22,172 nucleotides of DNA from QQUK01 sp913009765 (GTDB lineage: Bacteria > Zixibacteria > MSB-5A5 > GN15 > FEB-12): assembly GCA_937900185.1 (NCBI GenBank), contig CALCCW010000301.1, forward strand, positions 1 through 22,172, written 5' to 3'. The translations under genes were made by a program, and so were the position numbers. The first letter of the stretch is position 1; each line of letters starts with the position of its first letter. The notes under the pieces were generated by a model. That model was not told where the DNA came from. It saw nothing but the letters and a program-made list of their open reading frames with translations, and ran no database searches. Below, in pieces: positions 16,127 to 22,172 of the stretch.

Positions 16127-17383
16127 CTATGAAGCTTTGTAATTAAGTTTAAATGTCGGCATAAACTCTTCGTCAAACAATGCTTCATGAAGATGTTTAA
16201 GTACCCAGTCAAGCTGTCGTTTTTCTTCAATCCAGTTGACAAGAATACGATGATCCCATCTTCGTCCAAGCATATTAAACCCGATAACACTATCATCTTC
16301 AAGATATGTTATGCGAACGGTATAATGCGTGTCTTTTTCTTGTGAGAAGAAATTTTTCTCACCATCTAAATTAAAATTAACGAGTCCGGCTGTAGAGTAT
16401 TCTATATCAAAAAACTTTGCAGAGTTGTAGAAGATGCCTCTTTTATATGTTTTGTTCATACCGAATAAATTTGATGCTGCTATTTTTCCCTGGTCTCGTC
16501 CTGTGTACCAGAGCTGTTCAGGACGGCGTACTTTGTTAAACCACATAACAGAGGCACAATCTCCGGCGGTATAAATATTATCATAGTTAGTTTTTAGATT
16601 TTCATCAGCAATAATTCCGCCCCGTTCGTCAAGAGCAACACCGGAATCTTTGAGCCAATCAGTTTGTGGACGAACCCCGACAGCAATAACAACTAATTCA
16701 CAATCAATAATCTCGCCTTCACCGGTTTTGACCCCGATAACTTTTCCATCTTTACCAAGTATTTCGGAAAATTCAGTTTTTAATCTCAGGTTGACTTTAT
16801 GATGTCGTATATGCTCGGCAATAATTGTGCTTTCGGATTCATCAAGTGCAATCGGCCAGTAATAATCTTCACGTACTAAAAAGGTAACATCAATACCTGC
16901 CAATAAAAGAATTTCAACAGTTTCGATTCCGATAAGTCCACCGCCGACTACGACAGCTTTTTTAGCAGTTTTTGCTTTTTCCTTGAGCCACTGCAAGTTC
17001 TGCCATGTAACAAAATGCCCGACACCATCTAAATCATAACCTTTCCACCCAAATTCTGCAGGAATAGAACCGGAAGCAATAAGTAACTTATCATAAGAAA
17101 CTGTTCCACCTTGTGCTAAATACAGTTTGTTTGCATTTGGGTCAAGTTTGGTTACTTTGTCGTAGATTCGTTTGAAACCCATTTTTTCATAATGGTCTCT
17201 TTCAAACGGCTCAACACATTGTTCGCTAAGTTGTCCGCAGAAAACATACATAAGAGCAGTACGGCTAAAATGATGCTTTGATTCATAGGAGATAATTGTT
17301 ATCTCGGATTCATCATCATAGCTGCGAAGTGAGTTGGCGGCATTCATACCGGCTACTCCGTTGCCGATTATGACATAGTGCAT
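16127..17383 (-). CDS. NAD(P)/FAD-dependent oxidoreductase
   Basis: A 418-residue class I pyridine nucleotide-disulfide-type oxidoreductase. It has an N-terminal FAD Rossmann motif GNGVAG (residues 7-12), an NAD(P) motif GGGLIG (147-152) and the FAD-closing YTAGDCA (271-277). It resembles the FAD subunit of NirB, rubredoxin reductase and CoA-disulfide reductase. The active-site CxxC of true disulfide reductases is missing, so it should pass electrons to a separate carrier. AGGAG precedes the start at 17383. It is followed at once by the membrane polyferredoxin, its probable partner, and lies 75 nt after the DUF3179 gene on the same strand. Confidence 0.88.
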   Translation of the reverse strand: MHYVIIGNGVAGMNAANSLRSYDDESEITIISYESKHHFSRTALMYVFCGQLSEQCVEPFERDHYEKMGFKRIYDKVTKLDPNANKLYLAQGGTVSYDKLLIASGSIPAEFGWKGYDLDGVGHFVTWQNLQWLKEKAKTAKKAVVVGGGLIGIETVEILLLAGIDVTFLVREDYYWPIALDESESTIIAEHIRHHKVNLRLKTEFSEILGKDGKVIGVKTGEGEIIDCELVVIAVGVRPQTDWLKDSGVALDERGGIIADENLKTNYDNIYTAGDCASVMWFNKVRRPEQLWYTGRDQGKIAASNLFGMNKTYKRGIFYNSAKFFDIEYSTAGLVNFNLDGEKNFFSQEKDTHYTVRITYLEDDSVIGFNMLGRRWDHRILVNWIEEKRQLDWVLKHLHEALFDEEFMPTFKLNYKAS

Positions 17384-17458
17384 ATACAGCTCCTTTTTGA
17401 TATATGAGAAAGTAATAGTAAAAAATTTAAATTATTATCTAATGTAAAGTTTAAAATA

Positions 17459-18430
17459 CTAATTGATTAACTCCGTATCTGAAAAAAATGAAATCCAAGC
17501 AAACCAATATGCTGTTACCACAGGTATAGATTTGAATTTTTTTAATTCCATTTGGTTTATTTTATGTGAAATTTTACCATCTTTCAATTTGTAATTTGTT
17601 TCATAGGCATTGATAGTTTCAGTATCTTTGTCATAGATAACCAGTACGGTTGAATCACCTGATTTAAATGCATAGTAAACATTTTTTGTAAGATAGTCTT
17701 TTGAAACTGCAATAATTTTTTCACCATGTCTAATTCCAAAAACTAATTTTTTTCCACCCAGTTTTTCAAAAGTGTCAGCACGGTTGAAAATTCCGAATTT
17801 GGTGCTGTCTTCCATATAACTTTTATAATGCGACCCTGCATCACCAATAGTTTCCTTTTTTAACAGAAGACCGTTTGGATATTCTTTTTTGAATTCAGCA
17901 AAAGTTGAATGGTGGAAATTATTAAACATAGTAAGAGTTTTACCTTTTAAATCACCCTGAATTGCTTCACCGGATATTTGCGACCAAAGAGATTTACTCT
18001 CCATATCCTGCATAACCAAGGCATCCTGCCAAAGTGAACCCGATGCTTGGAATGTATGACGGACTGAATCGATATTTGCGGTATACACGATACCGGTATA
18101 ACAAAGCGGTCACCATGTGACCGTGATAGCTTTTCCGTTAATATAATCATTAACAACTTCATGCTGGTCGAGATGCCAGATAGAATATGCTTTTGCTTTG
18201 CTGCCGTCGGTAACAACAATAAGCGGTTCATCGTCGTAATATAGCGACTCCGCCTCGGTGGTTGAAATAAACTGTGGGTCAAAAATTGCCGGTATATCTC
18301 CCGGCTTGAGCAGGGTATACATAGTATGACCTAAAATTTCTGTCTTTTTAGGTTGGGGGCGTTGTGCAAAAACAGATGACATTGAAAATGCAGCAAAGAA
18401 GAAAACCATCAATACTTTTTTTGAATGCAT
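17459..18430 (-). CDS. DUF3179 protein, candidate selenoprotein (in-frame TGA at Sec107)
   Basis: A secreted protein of 323 residues if the TGA at 18112-18110 is read. AAGGA lies 6 nt before ATG 18430 (ATG 18436 abuts it), and a signal peptide MHSKKVLMVFFFAAFSMSS follows. Family motifs lie on both sides of the TGA in one frame. Before it: YYDDEPLIVV, HLDQHEVVND and ITVTW. After it: PLCYTGIVY, SLWQDALVMQD, SLWSQISGEAIQG and a terminal YWFAWISFFSDTE. DUF3179 proteins have CPLC here, so TGA stands exactly for the first Cys. A SECIS-like hairpin follows. GTG 18088 has no ribosome binding site, so the 3' half is not a separate gene. DUF3179 function is unknown; a Sec-Cys pair implies redox work in the periplasm. 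The alternative is a one-base nonsense mutation. Confidence 0.8.
18079..18095 (-). promoter_or_regulatory. Candidate bacterial SECIS hairpin
   Basis: On the minus strand CGGTAT (18095-18090) and ATACCG (18084-18079) enclose the loop CGTGT. The stem starts 15 nt after the TGA and the loop begins 21 nt after it. Bacterial SECIS elements need a short stem, a G in the first two loop bases and a loop roughly 16-37 nt past the UGA; all hold here. The stem is short and the match is by eye. Confidence 0.5.
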
Positions 18431-18843
18431 ATTCATTCCTTCTTATAGTGGGTTTATACTCAGTAACAGATAAAAAGATAAAATTGTTCCGATTCATTAG
18501 TTAATGAGATGATAATCCATCTGGAGAATCAACACAGTATAAGTAATTATTTTATGATAAAAAATCAATAAAGAGTAGATTTTTGATAGTAGTTTATTCA
18601 AAAGGATAATGTCAGTTCTTAATTTTAATAAATCAAAATCAAGAACTGACGAAACGAATGAAAATTTTAAATTAAACACAAACTTCGATAAATTTGCTCT
18701 AAACGTGTTTCCGCTATACAGAGTAAAGAAAAATATTAGTTTCTAAAAATATTTATGATATCAATCAGGACTTAAAGAAAAATACTTAGTGTTAACGGAA
18801 TTGATTTTAATTTTAAACAGTGTTTTTAAGAAAATTTCTATAA
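18431..18843. repeat. AT-rich spacer with a long hairpin
   Basis: This 413-base gap has no supported gene; a 60-codon minus-strand ORF at 18497-18679 is low complexity. It holds one strong inverted repeat, GTCAGTTCTT (18611-18620) with AAGAACTGAC (18641-18650). The stem continues inside as ATTTT/AAAAT after one mismatch. It could end the copper-type gene pair upstream or be an operator for the DUF3179 gene. No clear promoter was found for the latter. Confidence 0.5.
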
Positions 18844-19014
18844 TTAGTGGCAACTCGTATTTTTCTTATCTTGAGTTTTATCATTGTGGGGTAAAGTTTT
18901 TTCGGTATCGTCAGTATGATTTTTGTGAGAATGTCCACCGCCGCAGCACCCACCCTTTCGCATCATGAGGTAGAAAAATCCACCTGCCAATATAAGCCAT
19001 ATTATGTTTTCCAT
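18844..19014 (-). CDS. Small membrane protein with Cys/His metal-binding tail
   Basis: A 56-residue protein. The start is 19014, with an AGGAAGG site 6 nt upstream; an upstream in-frame ATG at 19050 lacks one. One hydrophobic helix (NIIWLILAGGFFYLMM) is followed at once by RKGGCCGGGHSHKNH. The tail is hydrophilic and ends NTSCH. Cys-Cys and the clustered His suggest soft-metal binding at the membrane, probably copper, but no named function is known to me. It lies 136 nt after the Met-rich gene and is probably on its transcript. Confidence 0.6.
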   Translation of the reverse strand: MENIIWLILAGGFFYLMMRKGGCCGGGHSHKNHTDDTEKTLPHNDKTQDKKNTSCH

Positions 19015-19088
19015 ATTCAATACCTTCCTTTCGTCAATAGCATAATTCATTTTTTTCTACTTTAACATTTGATGAATAGCTTAATTTA

Positions 19089-19116
19089 CCGGGACGGTTA
19101 GTCCAAACCGTCCCGG
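19089..19116. repeat. Strong palindrome between the two metal-type genes
   Basis: CCGGGACGGTT (19089-19099) and AACCGTCCCGG (19106-19116), an 11-bp GC-rich stem with a 6-nt loop, without a T run on either strand. It resembles the other intergenic palindromes and may damp transcription or protect the mRNA of the upstream gene. Confidence 0.65.
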
Positions 19117-19150
19117 CGTAGAAAATCAAGTTACTGTATGAGGGTTCCTT

Positions 19151-19567
19151 TTAGTTTGTTGTACTCCTATTTCCTTGTCCCATCATACCACAACCCATTT
19201 TTTCCATTTTTCCATCCATCTTTCCATCAGAATTCATCATGTTCATACACATAGTCTGATGTTCGGACATGTTGTCGCGCATTGTCTGCAACATTTCCTG
19301 ATGTTTCTTCATTTCAGCTTTCAGGGTATTTATGTCATCAATCTGCATCATGGAATCAAAATGCGTCTTTAGCTTGTCGAAGTTATTCGACATGTCTTTC
19401 ATCATACCCATCTTTCCCATGTTCATCATACCAGACTGCGATTGTGAATCGGCTTTATCTGTTGATGAATGTTCATGGTTTCCACTCATCATTTGGGCAA
19501 CTCCAAAAGAAGCAAGCCCGAGTGTCAGTACAGCAACTACTGTAAACATTCGAATTGAGCTTTTCAT
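19151..19567 (-). CDS. Met-rich secreted protein, probable copper binding
   Basis: A 138-residue exported protein. The signal peptide ends near SFGVAQ (about residue 24). The mature part is dominated by methionine, about two dozen residues, many in MM, MxM and MGxM groups such as GMMNMGKMGMMKDM and CMNMM, with a few His and two Cys. A helical middle (residues 60-105) could form a hairpin that presents Met side chains. Met-rich periplasmic proteins usually bind Cu(I) or Ag(I), as in CopC, CusF or CopK-type systems, but this is not a clear member of any. AGGAG precedes ATG 19567, and a sigma-54-type promoter lies just upstream. Confidence 0.7.
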   Translation of the reverse strand: MKSSIRMFTVVAVLTLGLASFGVAQMMSGNHEHSSTDKADSQSQSGMMNMGKMGMMKDMSNNFDKLKTHFDSMMQIDDINTLKAEMKKHQEMLQTMRDNMSEHQTMCMNMMNSDGKMDGKMEKMGCGMMGQGNRSTTN

Positions 19568-19606
19568 TTTATTTCTCCTTATTTTAAGTTTCTAATTCTT
19601 ATCATA

Positions 19607-19622
19607 AGCAATAGTTATGCCA
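19607..19622 (-). promoter_or_regulatory. Sigma-54-type promoter for the Met-rich gene
   Basis: On the minus strand TGGCAT (19622-19617), N5, TTGCT (19611-19607), with GG and GC 10 nt apart. It differs from TGGCAC-N5-TTGC at one base. Transcription would start near 19596, 29 nt before the ATG. Confidence 0.6.
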
Positions 19623-19708
19623 AACAAAGCAATTCTGTTATAACTAATGGCAACGCAACATGATACACATAGCTCCCTCTCATTCATAAAAACATATCAT
19701 GTAGAATA

Positions 19709-20072
19709 TTATTCAATATAGTATATTTTTGAAGATAATTCTCTACTATTGTTTAAATCAATTATTTCAATATAGGTAAGCAATGCCCAGTTTTAAAAAG
19801 TACCAACATGCGGTGCTGTTTTAATGAGTATCTTAATTGCTTGAGAATATTTTTGAGGAAGGAATTTTTTGAGAGCGTCTGCTATTGCGTTGATATGTTC
19901 TTTTAACTCTATAGTAAAGAACTCTTTCGTTAATATAAAAGTGGCAAAGCCACCTTGGTCAAACTTTTTTTAAAGCTCGACCAAGTTGTTTTGCTAATTC
20001 TTTTACTGCTTTTGTATTGAGTGAATCTTTCCAAAGACTTGATTCTGGTCTTATCTCAATATCCGGTGCCAT
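19709..20072 (-). pseudogene. Decayed DNA alkylation repair (AlkC/AlkD-like) gene
   Basis: It begins 3 nt after the pepF stop. Frame 1 (ATG 20072 to TGA 19959) reads MAPDIEIRPESSLWKDSLN to RALKKV. Removing one A from the A7 run (19971-19965) gives LKKFDQGGFATFILTKEFF and then HINAIADALKKFLPQKYSQ, the FD...F and LP..Y..A pattern of HEAT-like alkylation repair proteins. A TAA at 19795-19793 follows HVGTF, yet the same frame goes on with NWALLTYIEIIDL to a stop at 19709, which still fits the family. With a frameshift, a nonsense codon and about 120 of over 220 expected residues, it is probably dead. A homopolymer sequencing error could explain the frameshift only. Confidence 0.6.
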
Positions 20073-20075
20073 GTT

Positions 20076-21902
20076 TTAAGAAAGTTCATCGACTAATTTG
20101 ACAAACTCATCAACATCAGCAAGTGCAGTATCAACAGCACCTTTCCAAAATTCTTCTTCGGTTAAATCAACACCTAAATGTTTTTTAGAAAGAGCTTCGG
20201 TTGTCATAGATCCGGTATCAGCTAATAAGGCATCGTACTTCGCCGCAAATGAAGGACCTTCTTTTTTTGCTTTTTCATATAATCCGCCTGAATACATGAA
20301 ACCGAATGTATAAGCAAAATTATAGAATGGTGCACCGGTGAAGAAGAAATGTAATTTTGTACACCAGAACAGAGGATGGTACCCTGACTTATCTAAAAGA
20401 TCACCAAAGGCTTCTTTTTGTGCTTCAACCATTAAGTCTTTGAGTTCCTGAGTAGAGAGGACACCGTTCTTGCGTTTTTCATAGAACATTTTATCAAAGA
20501 GATAACGACTGTGAATGTCACACATAAAGGTATATGCACCCTGCAGTTTCTGTTCAATGAGCATCAGCTTCTCTTGAGCGTCTTCAGTTTGTTCCAATGC
20601 TGCATCGGTAACAACAGCTTCAGCAAATGTTGATGCGGTCTCGGCGAGGTTCATCGGATAACTTTGGGCAAATGGTGCTTTATCTTTTAAAACCCAGCTG
20701 TGATAGGCATGACCGAGTTCATGGGCAAGAGTCAGAAGATTTTCATAAGTGCCGGCATAGGTCATAAAGATTCTTGATTGATTATTTTTCCCCATACCTG
20801 TACAGAACCCGCCGCCGCGTTTGTTGGGGCGGTCTTCGGCTTCAATCCAGTTTTTGTCAAATGCAAGTTTACAAAATGCTGCCATGTCGGGTGAAAATGA
20901 TCTGATATTTTCATAGATAAAATCAGATGCTTCATCAAATGCATACAGTTTTTCAGCATTTCCGCATGGAGCAAACTGGTCATACCATCTGAACTTGTCA
21001 ATTTTCAAAAGTTTTTTCTTGGCATCAATATATGGTTTTAAACGGTGCAGATTATCTTTAATAACTTTCCACATAGTGTCGAGAGTTTTCTGTTCCATAC
21101 GTGCTTGTTTGAGTGGTTCGTAGGTTGCAGATTCCCATCCTCGGCGTGCATACATTGAAAGTCTAAAACCTGCCATTGAGTTTAACATCATAGAGGCGAG
21201 GTTTTCTCTTGTTTCCCATGCTCCAACCATCTTTTCAAAGGCTTGTTTACGAATATCACGGTTGCCATCCGACATTTTGGTTGCAAGCTGACCTAATGAC
21301 ATAGTAGTTGTTGTGCCGTTTTCTTCAAAATCGACTTTTAGTTCACCGGACATCTTGCCGTAGAGTTGATCCCAGGCATGGTACCCGTTGACAGAAAGTT
21401 CTAATGCTAATGATTCCATCTCAACAGGCATTTTACTTTTTGCTAATTTCCGCATCTCATTTAAGAAAAATTCTATTTCTTTTATACGGTCATCCGCTAA
21501 AAGCTTGTTCCAGTTTTCATCAGATTGCTGCAAAGCAAGCGATTCAAGTGTCGCCTGAATTTTCTGCCAACGAGAATAATACACCATTCCTTCATTTTCA
21601 ATCGCATCAGCGGCTGAGTCGGTTGTGTTTTGAGATGTTAAGCATCCTGCAAAAGAGAGAATCAATTCAATATCTTCACCCAGTGACTGCCATTCTAAAA
21701 TATATTCAGCCCAGTCATTAAGAGTTGTGTCATCAATTCCGGTTTGCAGTTGGTTGAGATTTTTTTCTGCCTTTTCTAAACGTGATTTGACATCTTCACG
21801 ATGTTTTTTGTAAGCCGGTGAACTGCTTCCGCCTTCAAAAATTGAATCTAAATCCCATTTTGGGGCAGGTTCTATTTTGGTAGTTTTTTCTGTGGTCGTC
21901 AT
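20076..21902 (-). CDS. pepF: Oligoendopeptidase F (M3 family metallopeptidase)
   Basis: A cytoplasmic zinc peptidase of 608 aa that cleaves short peptides. The zinc site HELGH has His394, Glu395 and His398. The third ligand is Glu421 in NLAETASTFAE, 27 residues after the first His as in M3 enzymes. GGGFCTGM and RIFMTYAGTYENLLTLAHELGHAYHSW (given here only by its ends, residues 377-403) are PepF/M3B features. The N-terminal half is helical, and WDLDSIF is the usual PepF opening. GGAG lies before ATG 21902. A promoter precedes it and a pseudogene follows after 3 nt. Identity is firm; the subfamily is the pz-peptidase/PepF-related group. Confidence 0.93.
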   Translation of the reverse strand: MTTTEKTTKIEPAPKWDLDSIFEGGSSSPAYKKHREDVKSRLEKAEKNLNQLQTGIDDTTLNDWAEYILEWQSLGEDIELILSFAGCLTSQNTTDSAADAIENEGMVYYSRWQKIQATLESLALQQSDENWNKLLADDRIKEIEFFLNEMRKLAKSKMPVEMESLALELSVNGYHAWDQLYGKMSGELKVDFEENGTTTTMSLGQLATKMSDGNRDIRKQAFEKMVGAWETRENLASMMLNSMAGFRLSMYARRGWESATYEPLKQARMEQKTLDTMWKVIKDNLHRLKPYIDAKKKLLKIDKFRWYDQFAPCGNAEKLYAFDEASDFIYENIRSFSPDMAAFCKLAFDKNWIEAEDRPNKRGGGFCTGMGKNNQSRIFMTYAGTYENLLTLAHELGHAYHSWVLKDKAPFAQSYPMNLAETASTFAEAVVTDAALEQTEDAQEKLMLIEQKLQGAYTFMCDIHSRYLFDKMFYEKRKNGVLSTQELKDLMVEAQKEAFGDLLDKSGYHPLFWCTKLHFFFTGAPFYNFAYTFGFMYSGGLYEKAKKEGPSFAAKYDALLADTGSMTTEALSKKHLGVDLTEEEFWKGAVDTALADVDEFVKLVDELS

Positions 21903-21946
21903 TTTTTTATCTCCATTGATATTTGTTTCAAAATATTTTGGCTCTT

Positions 21947-21975
21947 AATATACTGTAATCTTAAACTAAAGGCAA
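21947..21975 (-). promoter_or_regulatory. Sigma-70-type promoter for pepF
   Basis: TTGCCT (21975-21970), a 17-nt spacer and TATATT (21952-21947) on the minus strand, about 45 nt before the ATG. The -10 matches at five of six positions and the -35 at four. Confidence 0.5.
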
Positions 21976-22021
21976 TAGTTCCCATAGTCACATTTTTAGG
22001 AAAAAATGTTCCATCAATGTC

Positions 22022-22042
22022 ATTCCCAATTTGATTGGGAAT
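22022..22042. repeat. ATTCCC/GGGAAT palindrome
   Basis: ATTCCCAA (22022-22029) and TTGGGAAT (22035-22042), 5-nt loop, followed by CCAG. The layout GTCATTCCC...GGGAATCCAG is a common dispersed repeat in many bacterial genomes (compare dRS3 of Neisseria). Confidence 0.6.
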
Positions 22043-22079
22043 CCAGTAGTTACTATGTTATAAAAGTAATAAAAAGAAA

Positions 22080-22172
22080 GAGGTTGTCTCATTATATTAA
22101 AATAAAAACCTTTAATCCCGTGTTCCACCGCCATAGCGGATGACACAATTTTAACAGGAGACAACCTCATGA
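22080..22172 (+). promoter_or_regulatory. Structured leader before a gene starting at 22169
   Basis: ATG at 22169 has AGGAG 8 nt upstream, so a gene probably begins here and leaves the window after four bases. GAGGTTGTCTC (22080-22090) is the exact reverse complement of GAGACAACCTC (22158-22168), which covers the ribosome binding site. Inside are nested complements: TTAAAAT/ATTTTAA, GTGT/ACAC and CCGC/GCGG. It may be an RNA switch that hides the ribosome binding site, or an 89-bp MITE-like element or insertion-sequence end. Confidence 0.45.

Noticed and set aside
17459..18088. The 3' part of the DUF3179 gene as an independent gene starting at GTG 18088
   Set aside because: There is no ribosome binding site or signal peptide, and the family motif PLCYTGIVY lies upstream in the same frame, directly after the TGA.
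18110..18112. TGA read as Trp or Gly by a changed genetic code
   Set aside because: The Rieske gene ends at TGA with a normal C-terminus, and other genes show no internal TGA. CPLC in the family calls for a Cys-like residue here.
18497..18679. 60-codon minus-strand ORF
   Set aside because: It is low-complexity Leu/Ile/Phe sequence, has no ribosome binding site and lies across the long hairpin.
19959..19975. Programmed -1 frameshift of the dnaX type at the A7 run
   Set aside because: A -1 slip gives a frame that stops after about a dozen unrelated residues. The alkylation-repair frame needs +1 (one A fewer).
21988..22170. Minus-strand 60-codon ORF at the right edge
   Set aside because: It reads through two palindromes, has no ribosome binding site visible in the window and conflicts with the plus-strand start at 22169.

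Overview
The window looks like a chromosomal segment of an AT-rich (roughly mid-30s % GC by eye), Gram-negative bacterium outside the well-studied lineages. The support is a TonB-dependent outer-membrane receptor, a PEP-CTERM secreted protein (which implies an exosortase), an ETF-quinone oxidoreductase, CcmF-type cytochrome c maturation, the MEP isoprenoid enzyme IspH and many intergenic palindromes. An FCB-related or candidate phylum such as Zixibacteria would fit, but this is an impression and not a placement. TGA serves as a normal stop (Rieske gene, 9104-9106), so the standard genetic code applies. I see no rRNA, tRNA, CRISPR array or complete insertion sequence.

Layout. 1-696: 3' part of tsaD. 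766-2928: cobalamin riboswitch and a BtuB-like receptor. 2929-3153: cluster of four hairpins. 3154-3609 (-): small SpoIIAA/STAS-like protein. 3823-8604 (+): cofactor and redox run pdxT, lipA, ispH, ccmF (PLP, lipoate, isoprenoids, cytochrome c haem ligation). 8798-9742: Rieske ferredoxin and an O-methyltransferase. 10103-12654: ArsC/Spx-like protein, ETF-QO and a small membrane protein. 12705-13292 (-): PEP-CTERM protein with a sigma-54-type promoter and an upstream direct repeat. 13559-14118 (-): divergent NifU/IscU-like Cys-rich protein behind a leader ORF. 14183-14950 (+): methyltransferase flanked by hairpins. 15018-19567 (-): Met-rich periplasmic protein, Cys/His-rich small membrane protein, DUF3179 protein, FAD oxidoreductase and NapH/NosR-like polyferredoxin. 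19709-20072 (-): decayed alkylation-repair-like gene. 20076-21902 (-): oligoendopeptidase F. 22080-22172: structured leader in front of a gene that starts at the window edge.

Main discovery. The DUF3179 gene (17459-18430, -) is interrupted by one in-frame TGA exactly where the family has the first Cys of its CPLC motif, giving TVTW-[TGA]-PLC. Both halves stay in one frame and carry the family motifs to the C-terminus. A small hairpin with G at loop position 2 lies about 20 nt after the TGA, as bacterial SECIS elements do. The best reading is a secreted selenoprotein with a Sec-x-x-Cys pair. It is encoded just upstream of a pyridine-nucleotide FAD oxidoreductase and a membrane polyferredoxin, so the three genes may form a chain that carries reducing power across the membrane to a periplasmic selenol. 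The genes and motifs are seen in the sequence; the selenocysteine and the electron path are inferred.
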